A stretch of DNA of 64,000 bases, taken from Planctomycetota bacterium (GTDB lineage Bacteria; Planctomycetota; UBA1135; GCA-002686595). This document shows positions 16,552 to 26,251 of this stretch, piece after piece (positions within the stretch are counted from its first letter, which is position 1; the number at the start of each line of letters is the position of its first letter). Position numbers and translations under genes: made by a program. Under the pieces are notes generated by a model, which saw only the letters and a list, made by a program, of their open reading frames with translations, was not told where the DNA came from and ran no database searches. Location of the stretch: assembly GCA_016220085.1 (NCBI GenBank), contig JACRIN010000015.1, forward strand, positions 1-64,000, in the 5' to 3' direction.

Positions 16552-19500
16552 ATGAACCGTGCCTCGATCCGGATCCGGGGCGCCCGCCAGAACAACCTGC
16601 GCGGCGTCTCGGTCGACGTGCCGCGCGATCGCCTGACGGTGATCACGGGGGTGTCTGGGTCGGGGAAGTCCTCGCTCGCGTTCGACACGCTGTTCCGGGA
16701 GGGCGAGCGACGGTTCCTGCAGACGCGGTCCGCCAACGCGCGCCAGGTCCTCGGCCGGCTCGAGAAGCCTGTGGTCGAGAGCATCGAGGGGCTCTCGCCG
16801 GCGATCGCCGTCGACCAGAAGACCGCGCCGCGCGGCGCGCGCTCGACCGTAGGTACGCTGACCGAGATCACCGACCACTTGCGCGTGCTCTTCGCGCGCG
16901 CGGGCACGGCGCATTGCCCGAAGTGCGAGCTGCCGATCCAAGGCCAGACGCAAGAGGAGATCCAGCGCCAGATCCTCGGCGAGTTCGCGGGCGACGCGGT
17001 GCTCGTGCTCGCGCCGCAGATCCGCGATCGCAAGGGCAGCCACCGCGCACTCTTCGTCGAGCTCAAACAGCGCGGCTTCGTCCGCGCGCGCGTCGACGGC
17101 GACGTGCAACGCATCGAGGACGTCGGCGAGCTCGCCCGCTACGAGCGCCACTCGATCGAAGTCGTCGTCGACCGGCTTCGACCGGATCCCGCCGACGTCA
17201 CGCGCTTGCGCGAGGCGCTCGCGCAGGCGCTCGAGCTCGGCAAAGGTGAAGCGATCGTCGCCGGCACGAAGAGCGAACGGACCTACTCGACCAGCCGTGC
17301 GTGTGCGGGTTGCGGCGCCGACGTGCCGCCGCTCGAGCCGCGGCTCTTCTCGTTCAACTCGCCGCACGGCGCGTGCCTGACCTGCCAAGGGCTCGGCGTC
17401 GAGAAGCGCGTCACCGAGGCGCGACTGGTCGTCGATCCGAAGCTCTCGATCCGCCAGGGCGCGCTCGCGGTGACGCGCAAGTCCGGCGGCGCGTGGCTGT
17501 ACCCGAAGGTCGAGTTCCGCTTCCTCGAGCAGATCGCCAAGTCGCACGGTTTCGACCTCGACACGCCCTGGAAGGACCTCTCGCGGCCGGCGAAGAAGAT
17601 CCTGCTCCACGGCACCGGCGAGGAGCGCTTCGAGGACACCGCGTCGTGGGCGGGGGAGAAGTTCCAAGGCTCGGTGAAGTGGCAGCGCCGTTTTCGCGGC
17701 GTGATCCCGACGATCGAGAAGGCGCGAGCGAGCGGCAACGCGCAAGCGAACAAGTACTTGGTCGAGTCGCTGTGCCGCGAGTGCGGCGGCTCGCGCCTCA
17801 AGCCCGCCGCGCGCGCGGTGCGCTACGCGGGCACGACGATCGACGCGCTGCAGGGCTTGCCGATCCGCGAGTTCGCCGCCGCCGTGCGCGCGCTGAAGCC
17901 CGCCGCGCGCGAGGAGCGCATCGGCCGCGACTTGGTCTCCGAGATCCTGCGCCGCGCCGACTTCCTCGACCGCGTCGGTCTCGAATACCTGTCGCTCGCC
18001 CGCGCCGCGGACACGCTCTCCGGCGGCGAAGCGCAGCGGATCCGGCTCGCCGCGCAGCTCGCGAGCGGGCTCCAAGGCGTGCTGTACGTCCTCGACGAAC
18101 CTTCGATCGGCCTGCACGCGCGCGACCACGGGCGTTTGCTCGGCGCGCTCGAGCGCCTGCGCGACGGCGGCAACACGGTCGTCGTCGTCGAGCACGACGA
18201 AGCGACGCTGCGCGCCGCCGACTGGGTCATCGACGTCGGACCGCTCGCGGGCAAGAAGGGCGGCGAGATCGTCGCGCAGGGCCCGCCCGCGAAGATCGCG
18301 CGCGGCAACTCGCCGACCGCGAGGTTCCTGCGCGGCGAGCTCGCGCTCCCCGCGCCGAAGGAACGCCGCAAGGGCAACGGCAAGACGCTCACGATCCGCG
18401 GCGCGCGCGCGTTCAACTTGAAGAACGTCGACGTCGGGCTGCCGCTCGGCACGTTCATCGTGATCGCCGGCGTCAGCGGCTCGGGCAAGTCGACGTTGAT
18501 CAACCGGATCCTGTTGCCCGCGGTGCTGAAGCACCTCGAGCGCGAGGGACCGGACGCGCTCGAACACGACTCGATCGAAGGCTTGGCGCACGTCGACGAT
18601 CTGGTCGCCGTCGACGCCGCGCCGATCGGTCGCACGCCGCGGTCGAACCCGGCGACGTACACCGACGCGCTGACGGTGATCCGCGACCTCTTCGCGACGC
18701 TGCCGGAAGCCAAGATGCGCGGCTACTCGAAGTCGCGCTTCTCGTTCAACGTCGAGGGTGGCCGCTGCGAGGCGTGCGGCGGCGCGGGCGCGCAGCTCGT
18801 CGAGCTGCAGTTCCTCGCGCCGGTGACCGTCCCGTGCGACGAGTGCGGCGGCGAGCGCTTCCAGGCGGAGACGCTGGAGGTGCGCTATCGCGACAAGTCG
18901 ATCGCCGACGTGCTCGCGATGACCGTCGACGACGCGTTCGAGCTCTTCAAGGACCATCCGCTGGTCAAGAAGCCGCTGGAGACGATGGTCGAGATCGGCC
19001 TCGGCTACCTGACGCTCGGACAGCCGTCGACCACGCTCTCCGGCGGCGAGGCGCAACGCTTGAAGCTCGCGCTGCAGCTCAAGAAAACGCCGAAGAACCA
19101 CACGCTCTACCTGCTCGACGAGCCGACGACCGGGCTGCACCAAGCGGACGTGCAAAAGCTGGTCGGCGCGCTGCAGACATTGGTCGACCGCGGCCACACG
19201 GTCATCGTGATCGAGCACAACCTCGATGTCGTGCGCGCGGCGGACCACGTGATCGAGCTCGGCCCCGAAGGCGGCGCGAGCGGCGGCGAATTGCTCGCCG
19301 CCGGCACGCCGGAGATCGTCGAACGCGTGAAGCGCTCGCCGACCGGCGAAGCGCTGCGCGACCTCGGTGCGCAGCGCGCGAAGAAGGTCCGCGACGGCGA
19401 AGGCGAGGAGCCCGTCGCCGCGATCCCGAACACGATCGAGATCGTCGGCGCGCGCACGCACAACCTTCAAAACGTCAGCGTGTCGATCCCGCGCGATGCG

Positions 19501-22353
19501 CTGACCGTGATCACCGGGCCGAGCGGCTCGGGCAAGAGCTCGCTCGCGCTCGACACGATCTACGCCGAAGGCCGCCGTCGGTTCGTCGAGTCGCTGTCGA
19601 CGTACGCGCGCCAATTCCTCGGCAGCGGCGACCGTCCGCCGGTCGAGCGCATCACCGGCCTCGGGCCGTCGGTCGCCGTCGAGGCGGGCACGTCGCGCGG
19701 GCATCCGCGCTCGACCGTCGCGACGACCACCGAGATCCACGACCACCTGCGCGTGCTCTACGCGCGCGCCGCCGAGGTGCGTTGCCCGACCCACGGCATC
19801 GCGCTGGAGGCGAAGGATCCGGGCTCGATCGCGAAAGCGGTCGTGCAGCACTTCGGCGACAAGGCGGGCAAGAAGGGCTGGGTCGTCGCGCCGATCTTCG
19901 TGCCGGGCCATCAGGAGCCCGACGATCCGAACGCGGCGTTCGCCGAAGCGGTCGTCGCGTGGCGCTCCGCGGGTTACGTGCGCGCTCTGGTCGACGGCGT
20001 CGAGGTGCGCCTCGACACCGAGTTGCCGAAGCTCGCGTCGGGCGCGCGCGTCGACCTGGTGATCGACCGCATGGCGTTCGGCAAGGAGTCGCGCACGCGG
20101 CTCGCGGAGGCGGCGGAGCAAGCGGCGTCGATCGAAGGCGGGCGCGTCAGCGTGCTCGCGCAGGACGGCGAGCGCTTGGAGTTCAGCACCCAGGGCGCGT
20201 GTCCGACGTGCGGCTTCCGGCTCGAGCACAAGCTCGATCCGCGGCACTACTCGTTCAACACGCACGCCGGTGCGTGCTCGGAGTGCGACGGTCTCGGCAC
20301 GCGCGTGAGCTGCGCGCCCGAGCTCTTGATCGCGCACCCCGAGCTGCCGCTGGTCGACGGCGCGATCGCGGGCAAGCTCGGCACGTACCTGACCAAGGGC
20401 AAGGGCTACTACGAGTTCCTCTTGCGCGAGGTCGCGCGCCAACACCACATCTCGATCGAGAAGCCGTTCGAGAGCCTGAGCCCCGACGCCCGCGAGCTGC
20501 TCGTCCGCGGCACGGGCGCGAAGTCGCTCTACAAGGTCACGATCGAGAAGAGCTGGGCGACCGCCGAGATCCAGGAGAACTTCTCCGCGCCGTGGCCGGG
20601 CCTCGCCGGGCACATCGACGCGTGGCACAAGAAGACCGAGGACCCGGAGTGGGCCGCGTTGCTCGAAAAAGTGATGGTCGCGCAGCGCTGCGACGCGTGC
20701 CAAGGCGAACGCCTGCGTCCCGAGGCGCGCGCGGCGGTGCTCGGCGGCGCGCGGTTGCCCGAGGTGCTCGCGAAGTCGGTCGAGCGTTCGCTGGAGTGGC
20801 TCGGGACGGTCGAGCTCGACGAAGCGGCCCTCGCGGCGGTCGGACCGGTGCTCGCGGAGCTGCGTGCGCGCCTCGCGCTGCTCGAGCGCGTCGGCCTCGG
20901 GTACCTGACGCTCGATCGCGCGACGTCGACGCTCTCCGGCGGCGAGGCGCGGCGCGTGCGGCTCTCGGCGAGCCTCGGTTCGAAGCTCTCCGGCGTCTGC
21001 TACGTGCTCGACGAGCCGACGGTCGGCCTGCACCCGGCCGACGTCGACAAGCTGACCGGCGCGTTGCTCGACTTGCGCGACGGCGGCAACACGGTGATCG
21101 TCGTCGAGCACGACGAGAGCCTGATGCGCCGCGCGGATTGCATCGTCGACCTCGGACCGCGCGGCGGACGCGCGGGCGGTCGGATCATGGCGGTCGCGAC
21201 CCCGAGGGAGCTCCTGAAGCACCCCGACTCGCCGACCGCGAAAGCGCTGCGCGGCGAGTACGCGTTGGTCCGCGAGCCGCGTCCGGCGCGCGAGGGCGGC
21301 AAGCTCGGCATCCACGGCGCGAAGCTCTTCAACCTGAAGGGCGTCGACTTCCATGCGCGCTTCGGCGAGCTCGTCGGCGTGTGCGGACCGAGCGGCTCGG
21401 GCAAGAGCACGCTGATCCTCGACACGCTCGTGCCCGCGTTGAAGGGCGAGCGCGCGGACGGACGCTGGGAGCGCTCCGACCTGCCGCGCGGCCGCGGATT
21501 CCGCACGGTCGTCGCCGACGCGTCGCCGCTCGGCCGCACGCCCGCGAGCACGCCCGCGACGTACACCGGACTGCTCGAAGTGCTGCGCGAGCTCTTCGCG
21601 AAGACTCCCGAGGCGCGGATGGCGGGCTTCACGCCGTCGCACTTCTCGTTCAACTCGACCAAGGGCCGTTGCCAAGCCTGCGAAGGCCGCGGCGCGACCT
21701 TGGTCGAGATGCAGTTCCTGCCGGACCTCTGGCTCCCGTGCGAGGAGTGCGGCGGCCGCCGCTACGCGCCCGAGGTGCTCGAAGTGCGCTGGCGCGCGAA
21801 GTCGATCGCGGACGTGCTCGACCTGACGATCGAGGAAGCGCGCGAGTTCCTCACCGCGCAACCGCGCGCGCAGACGATCCTCGGCACGCTGTGCGAGGTC
21901 GGCCTCGGGTACGTGACGCTCGGCCAGAGCGCGACGACGCTCTCCGGCGGCGAGGCGCAGCGCGTCAAGCTCGCGAGCGAGCTCTACGACTCCGAATCGC
22001 TCGGCACGGCGGTGATCGTGCTCGACGAGCCGACCACCGGGCTCCACGCGTCCGACGTGCACTCGCTCGCCCGCGTCCTCGACCGACTCGCCGCGGCGGG
22101 CCACGCGGTGATCGTGATCGAGCACCACACCGGTCTGCTCTCGGTCTGCGATCGCTTGGTCGAGCTCGGCCCCGGGGGCGGCGAGGCCGGCGGCCGGATC
22201 GTGGCGGAAGGCACGCCGCGCGAGCTCGCCGCGAACCCGAATTCCCCGACCGGCCCGTGGCTCGCGCGCGAGTTCTCGCGCGACGGCAAGGCCCCGACGA
22301 AACCGCGCCGTGCAGCTCGCTCGGGCGGCGAACTCGAGGAGGCTGCGCGATGA
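16552..22353 (+). CDS. uvrA: Double-length excinuclease subunit A (tandem UvrA-UvrA fusion)
   Basis: A 1933-residue protein, about twice the usual UvrA length (940-960), made of two complete UvrA-like halves joined near residue 955. UvrA senses bulky DNA damage and loads UvrB in nucleotide excision repair. Four Walker A motifs are visible: GVSGSGK at 33-39, GVSGSGK at 640-646, GPSGSGK at 989-995 and GPSGSGK at 1612-1618, so each half has two ABC ATPases. Signatures are LSGGEAQR in three modules and LSGGEARR in the third. Zinc modules CEACGG...CDECGG (first half) and CQACEG...CEECGG (second half) are intact. The second half has CPTHG where the first has CPKC. Normal UvrA is a homodimer; this chain could be a covalent dimer with specialised halves. 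Its stop overlaps the XPB start (ATGA). Confidence 0.93.
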   Translation: MNRASIRIRGARQNNLRGVSVDVPRDRLTVITGVSGSGKSSLAFDTLFREGERRFLQTRSANARQVLGRLEKPVVESIEGLSPAIAVDQKTAPRGARSTVGTLTEITDHLRVLFARAGTAHCPKCELPIQGQTQEEIQRQILGEFAGDAVLVLAPQIRDRKGSHRALFVELKQRGFVRARVDGDVQRIEDVGELARYERHSIEVVVDRLRPDPADVTRLREALAQALELGKGEAIVAGTKSERTYSTSRACAGCGADVPPLEPRLFSFNSPHGACLTCQGLGVEKRVTEARLVVDPKLSIRQGALAVTRKSGGAWLYPKVEFRFLEQIAKSHGFDLDTPWKDLSRPAKKILLHGTGEERFEDTASWAGEKFQGSVKWQRRFRGVIPTIEKARASGNAQANKYLVESLCRECGGSRLKPAARAVRYAGTTIDALQGLPIREFAAAVRALKPAAREERIGRDLVSEILRRADFLDRVGLEYLSLARAADTLSGGEAQRIRLAAQLASGLQGVLYVLDEPSIGLHARDHGRLLGALERLRDGGNTVVVVEHDEATLRAADWVIDVGPLAGKKGGEIVAQGPPAKIARGNSPTARFLRGELALPAPKERRKGNGKTLTIRGARAFNLKNVDVGLPLGTFIVIAGVSGSGKSTLINRILLPAVLKHLEREGPDALEHDSIEGLAHVDDLVAVDAAPIGRTPRSNPATYTDALTVIRDLFATLPEAKMRGYSKSRFSFNVEGGRCEACGGAGAQLVELQFLAPVTVPCDECGGERFQAETLEVRYRDKSIADVLAMTVDDAFELFKDHPLVKKPLETMVEIGLGYLTLGQPSTTLSGGEAQRLKLALQLKKTPKNHTLYLLDEPTTGLHQADVQKLVGALQTLVDRGHTVIVIEHNLDVVRAADHVIELGPEGGASGGELLAAGTPEIVERVKRSPTGEALRDLGAQRAKKVRDGEGEEPVAAIPNTIEIVGARTHNLQNVSVSIPRDALTVITGPSGSGKSSLALDTIYAEGRRRFVESLSTYARQFLGSGDRPPVERITGLGPSVAVEAGTSRGHPRSTVATTTEIHDHLRVLYARAAEVRCPTHGIALEAKDPGSIAKAVVQHFGDKAGKKGWVVAPIFVPGHQEPDDPNAAFAEAVVAWRSAGYVRALVDGVEVRLDTELPKLASGARVDLVIDRMAFGKESRTRLAEAAEQAASIEGGRVSVLAQDGERLEFSTQGACPTCGFRLEHKLDPRHYSFNTHAGACSECDGLGTRVSCAPELLIAHPELPLVDGAIAGKLGTYLTKGKGYYEFLLREVARQHHISIEKPFESLSPDARELLVRGTGAKSLYKVTIEKSWATAEIQENFSAPWPGLAGHIDAWHKKTEDPEWAALLEKVMVAQRCDACQGERLRPEARAAVLGGARLPEVLAKSVERSLEWLGTVELDEAALAAVGPVLAELRARLALLERVGLGYLTLDRATSTLSGGEARRVRLSASLGSKLSGVCYVLDEPTVGLHPADVDKLTGALLDLRDGGNTVIVVEHDESLMRRADCIVDLGPRGGRAGGRIMAVATPRELLKHPDSPTAKALRGEYALVREPRPAREGGKLGIHGAKLFNLKGVDFHARFGELVGVCGPSGSGKSTLILDTLVPALKGERADGRWERSDLPRGRGFRTVVADASPLGRTPASTPATYTGLLEVLRELFAKTPEARMAGFTPSHFSFNSTKGRCQACEGRGATLVEMQFLPDLWLPCEECGGRRYAPEVLEVRWRAKSIADVLDLTIEEAREFLTAQPRAQTILGTLCEVGLGYVTLGQSATTLSGGEAQRVKLASELYDSESLGTAVIVLDEPTTGLHASDVHSLARVLDRLAAAGHAVIVIEHHTGLLSVCDRLVELGPGGGEAGGRIVAEGTPRELAANPNSPTGPWLAREFSRDGKAPTKPRRAARSGGELEEAAR

Positions 22354-24131
22354 CGCTGCGGCCCGACAATCCGCTGTTGGTGCAGAGCGATCGCTCGCTG
22401 ATGTTGCACACCGTGCGCGCCGTGGTCGACGCCAAGGGCAATCCGGCGCGCGACAAGACCGGTTCGCCGATGACCGAGGAGCACCCGCGTTTCGCCGCGG
22501 CCCGCGACGCGCTCGCGGGCTTCGCCGAGCTCGAGAAGAGCCCCGACTACCTGCACACGTACCGGATCACGCCGGTCTCGATCTGGAACGCGGCGGCGCT
22601 CGGGCTGACGCCCGACGGCATCCAGAAGACGCTCGAGGATTTCTCGTGCGTGCCGATCCCGCGCAACGTGCTCTCCGACATCCGCCAGTGGATGGGGCGC
22701 TACGGTTTGCTCGCGATCGAGCGCCGCGGCGATCGCTTCGAGCTCGTCGGTCGTGAACCCGGCGCGGTCCAAGACGTCTTGGGGCACGAGGCGGTCAAGA
22801 AGCTCGTGCTCGTCGACGCGGAGAAGCGGGTGTGGCTGGACGGGTTGTCGCGCGGCACGCTCAAGCAGGCGCTGATCAAGATCGGCTATCCGGTCGACGA
22901 CCGCGGCGGCTACGTCGACGGTGACAAGCTCGAGATCAAGTTGCGTGCGGAGCGGCTCTCCGGCGGAGCGTTCAAGCTCAGGCCGTACCAGATCCAAGCG
23001 GGCGAAGCCTTCCACGCCGGGGGCACCGTCGTCGGCGGCAACGGTGTGGTCGTGCTGCCGTGCGGCGCGGGCAAGACCGTCGTCGGCATCCAGGTGATGA
23101 GTCTGGTGGGCACGAAGACCTTGATCCTGACCACGAACACGGTCGCGGTGCGCCAGTGGCGCGAGGAGCTGCTCGACAAGACCGAGCTCACCCCCGACCA
23201 GGTCAGCGAGTACACGGGCGACCAGAAGAAGGTCAGCCCCGTGACGATCACGACGTATCAGATGCTCACGTGGCGGCGCTCGAAGACCGGCGAGTTCGAG
23301 CACTTCTCGCTCTTCTCGCGCGAGAACTGGGGTCTGGTCGTCTACGACGAAGTCCACTTGCTGCCCGCGCCGGTTTTCCGCGTCACCGCGGATCTCCAGG
23401 CGCGCCGCCGGCTCGGTCTGACCGCGACGTTGGTGCGCGAGGACGGCAAGGAAGACGAGGTCTTCTGTCTGATCGGGCCGAAGCGCTACGACGTGCCGTG
23501 GAAGGTGCTCGAGAGCCAAGGCTTCATCGCGACGGCGCACTGCACCGAGGTGCGCGTGCCGCTGGAGTCGGCGTTGAAGCCCGCGTACATGGCGGCGAGC
23601 GCGCGCAACAAGTTCCGCGTCGCGAGCGAGAACCCCGCGAAGACGCGTGTGATCGAGCAGTTGATCGAGCGCCACCGCGGCGGGCGCATCCTGGTGATCG
23701 GGCAGTACATCGACCAGCTCAACGCGCTCGCGCGCTACTTGAAGGCGCCGTTGATCACCGGCAAGACGCCGAACGTCGAGCGCGAGAAGCTCTACGACGG
23801 CTTTCGCGACGGCACGATCGACGTCTTGATCGTCTCGAAGGTCGGCAACTTCGCGATCGACCTGCCCGAGGCCAACGTGGCGATCCAGATCTCCGGCACT
23901 TTCGGCTCGCGACAGGAAGAAGCGCAGCGCCTCGGTCGGATCCTGCGGCCGAAGTCCGACGGCTCGGCCGCGGCGTTCTACTCGATCGTCACGCTGGGTT
24001 CGCGCGACCAGGAGTTCTCCGAGAAGCGCCAGCTCTTCCTGACCGAGCAGGGTTACTCGTACGAGATCATCGAAGCCGGCGAGCTCTCACCGCTGGTCGT
24101 CAAGCCGGCCGGCAAGGAGGAAAAGGCGTGA
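22350..24131 (+). CDS. XPB/Rad25-type DNA repair helicase
   Basis: A 593-residue superfamily 2 helicase of the bacterial XPB group, related to the eukaryotic TFIIH translocase. Residues about 67-135 form the XPB N-terminal (Helicase_C_3-type) domain, including PIPRNVLSDIRQW. The motor core has PCGAGKT (about 236-242), DEVH (333-336), GLTATLVRED (the RED motif of XPB follows motif III), and QRLGRILRP as motif VI. It starts at ATG 22350 within the uvrA stop and overlaps the next gene by 4 bp, so the three are translationally coupled. The arrangement suggests a role in excision repair or in stalled-transcription repair beside UvrA. Confidence 0.93.
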   Translation: MTLRPDNPLLVQSDRSLMLHTVRAVVDAKGNPARDKTGSPMTEEHPRFAAARDALAGFAELEKSPDYLHTYRITPVSIWNAAALGLTPDGIQKTLEDFSCVPIPRNVLSDIRQWMGRYGLLAIERRGDRFELVGREPGAVQDVLGHEAVKKLVLVDAEKRVWLDGLSRGTLKQALIKIGYPVDDRGGYVDGDKLEIKLRAERLSGGAFKLRPYQIQAGEAFHAGGTVVGGNGVVVLPCGAGKTVVGIQVMSLVGTKTLILTTNTVAVRQWREELLDKTELTPDQVSEYTGDQKKVSPVTITTYQMLTWRRSKTGEFEHFSLFSRENWGLVVYDEVHLLPAPVFRVTADLQARRRLGLTATLVREDGKEDEVFCLIGPKRYDVPWKVLESQGFIATAHCTEVRVPLESALKPAYMAASARNKFRVASENPAKTRVIEQLIERHRGGRILVIGQYIDQLNALARYLKAPLITGKTPNVEREKLYDGFRDGTIDVLIVSKVGNFAIDLPEANVAIQISGTFGSRQEEAQRLGRILRPKSDGSAAAFYSIVTLGSRDQEFSEKRQLFLTEQGYSYEIIEAGELSPLVVKPAGKEEKA

Positions 24132-26251
24132 GGTTCGACGAGCGCGACACACGACCGGGATTCCACGGGCGCGATCCGGATCCGGCCGCGGCCGACAGCA
24201 CTAAGAACGGCTCGACGCGCCCGCGAGTCGACGGTTTGCTCGAGACGCGCTCGCGCGCCGAGCTCGAGGAGCTCTACCGCTTCTGGGGCGGACCCGCCTC
24301 GCTCGTGCCGCCGCCCGAGCCGCGCGAGCTCCGGCGCCAGCTCGCGGTTTGGATGAACGACCCCGAGCTCGTCGAGGCGCGCGCGCACGCACTCGGTCGG
24401 CGCCAGCTCCAGATCCTCTCGCTGCACCTCGAGCAAGCGACCTACGCGCGGACGTTCGAGGAGCTCGGCGCGCACAAGACGCTCTCGTACCTCGCGGCGT
24501 ACGACCTCGAGAACGCGATCGGCGCGCTCGTGCGCCACGCGTTCCTCGTCGAGAGCAAGGACGCGCGCATCAAGACCACCGGCTCGCGCGTCTTCGCGAT
24601 CCCCGAGGAGATCGGCGACGGGTTGCTGCGCCGCGAGCGCCAGAAGCGGCGAGGGCTCTTCGACGCGCTGACGCTGCGCGGGTTCCTGGATCGGATGTAC
24701 GACCAGAAGGAGACGCAGAAGCGTGCGACGCAGACCCGGCTGCGCGAGATGTACAAGATGTACGCCAACGAGACGGCGTGCATCGCGCGGATCGAACGCC
24801 TGCCAGCGGGCACGAAGGAGCTGGTCGAGAAAGCGATCCTGCAGTTCGGCGGCCTGCTCCCGCGCGCGATCTTCGAGCGGATGGACAGCGGCGTCGGCGC
24901 GTGGGACAGCCGCAAGTGGAAGCACCTCCTCGAGGAGTCGCTGATCGGCAGCGTCGAGCGCATCGAGCTCTCGCGCTACGGCATCCAGCACGCCGACGAG
25001 GTGTTGATCATCTTCAACGAAGTCGCGCTCGCGTACTACAAGCGCGTCGCGGTGCCGGGCGACCCCGATCGGCCGCACACCGAATCCGCGCAGGGCGTCG
25101 ACCTGGTCTCGAACATCTCGCGCTTCGTCGGCTACATCCTCGAGCACGACGTGCGCTTCACCGTGCGCGGCGAGATCTTCAAGACGACCGAGAAGCGGAT
25201 CCTCTCCGAGCTGATCCCGAACCCCGGCCCGGAGCAATCGCGCGAGGAAGTGCTCGCGTTCATCTTCCACTTCGCGCGCGCCGCGGGGTTGATCGAGTCG
25301 ACCGGCGAGCGCACGTTCGCGCTGACCAGCGAAGGCCGGCACTGGGAGGTCAAGAGCCTCGACCAGAAGCTCTCGCACCTCGTCGAATACACGGTCGAGG
25401 AGCGCGAGCACGGGATGGATCACTTCCACCAGATGCGGATGCGCAGGATCCTCCTGCGGCTCCTGAAGCGCGTCGAAGCGGGCACGTGGTACGACCTGAT
25501 GTACCTGCCGTTCCTCGCGCGCAACACGTACCTCTCGAACCTCGATCAGCTCGCGGTGGAGGACTACTTCGCCGCGCGCGCGCACTCGCCGGACTACGCG
25601 CCGATGGAGGACCTGCAGCGCCTCGCGTGGAACGTCGCGCGCTGGATCCGCACGCGGCTCTACGTGCTCGGGCTCGTCGACCTCGGCTACGACTCCGCTC
25701 ATCGGCCGGTCGCGATGAGGCTGACGAAGACCGGCGCGCGATTGCTCGGCGTCGTCGACGGCGCACCCGCGAACGGGCCCGCGATCGGCAGCCTGATCGT
25801 CACCCCGGACTTCGAGGTCGTGCTGTTCCCGACCGGCGACGACGACGAGCTCATCCACGAGCTCGATCGCTTCTGCGCGCGCGAGAAAGTCGCGTCGACG
25901 CTGCACTTCCGCGTCAGCGAGAAGAGCGTGCAACGCGCGCTCTCCGAGTCGTTGCAGCTCTCGCGGATCCTCGCGACGTTGAAGGACCACTCGCGCACGC
26001 CGGTGCCGCAGAACGTGCTGTTCTCGATCCGCGACTGGGCGAGCCGCGCAGGCGTGCTCTTCCTCGACCAGGCGCACGTCGTGCGCTGCGAGAACCCCGA
26101 AGCGCTGCGCCACTTCGCGCACGATCCCGCGGTCAAGGCGCACGTCAAGGCCGAGATCGACGAGAAGCACGTGCAGCTCTCCGCGCGCTTCAGCATCCGG
26201 CGCCTGCACGCGCTGCTGCGCGACCTCGGGCACCTCGTCGAAGTCGAATGA
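24128..26251 (+). CDS. XPB partner protein with Helicase_C_3-type domain
   Basis: A 707-residue protein without Walker motifs. GTG 24128 overlaps the XPB stop. It is mainly charged and alpha-helical with winged-helix-like stretches. Near residues 553-655 it has LIVTPDFEVVLFP, then a segment similar to the XPB N-terminal domain: compare PVPQNVLFSIRDW here with PIPRNVLSDIRQW in XPB. This matches helicase-associated proteins encoded beside XPB in actinobacteria (the Rv0861c/Rv0862c pair is the example I recall). It is likely a DNA-binding or regulatory subunit of the XPB motor. No nuclease motif was identified. Confidence 0.75.
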   Translation: MRFDERDTRPGFHGRDPDPAAADSTKNGSTRPRVDGLLETRSRAELEELYRFWGGPASLVPPPEPRELRRQLAVWMNDPELVEARAHALGRRQLQILSLHLEQATYARTFEELGAHKTLSYLAAYDLENAIGALVRHAFLVESKDARIKTTGSRVFAIPEEIGDGLLRRERQKRRGLFDALTLRGFLDRMYDQKETQKRATQTRLREMYKMYANETACIARIERLPAGTKELVEKAILQFGGLLPRAIFERMDSGVGAWDSRKWKHLLEESLIGSVERIELSRYGIQHADEVLIIFNEVALAYYKRVAVPGDPDRPHTESAQGVDLVSNISRFVGYILEHDVRFTVRGEIFKTTEKRILSELIPNPGPEQSREEVLAFIFHFARAAGLIESTGERTFALTSEGRHWEVKSLDQKLSHLVEYTVEEREHGMDHFHQMRMRRILLRLLKRVEAGTWYDLMYLPFLARNTYLSNLDQLAVEDYFAARAHSPDYAPMEDLQRLAWNVARWIRTRLYVLGLVDLGYDSAHRPVAMRLTKTGARLLGVVDGAPANGPAIGSLIVTPDFEVVLFPTGDDDELIHELDRFCAREKVASTLHFRVSEKSVQRALSESLQLSRILATLKDHSRTPVPQNVLFSIRDWASRAGVLFLDQAHVVRCENPEALRHFAHDPAVKAHVKAEIDEKHVQLSARFSIRRLHALLRDLGHLVEVE

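Noticed and set aside
15493-22128. A 2211-codon open frame antisense to uvrA
   Set aside because: Its sequence is Arg/Ala/Asp-rich with no domain signal, and it mirrors strong uvrA motifs. High GC removes stops in antisense frames; it is a shadow.
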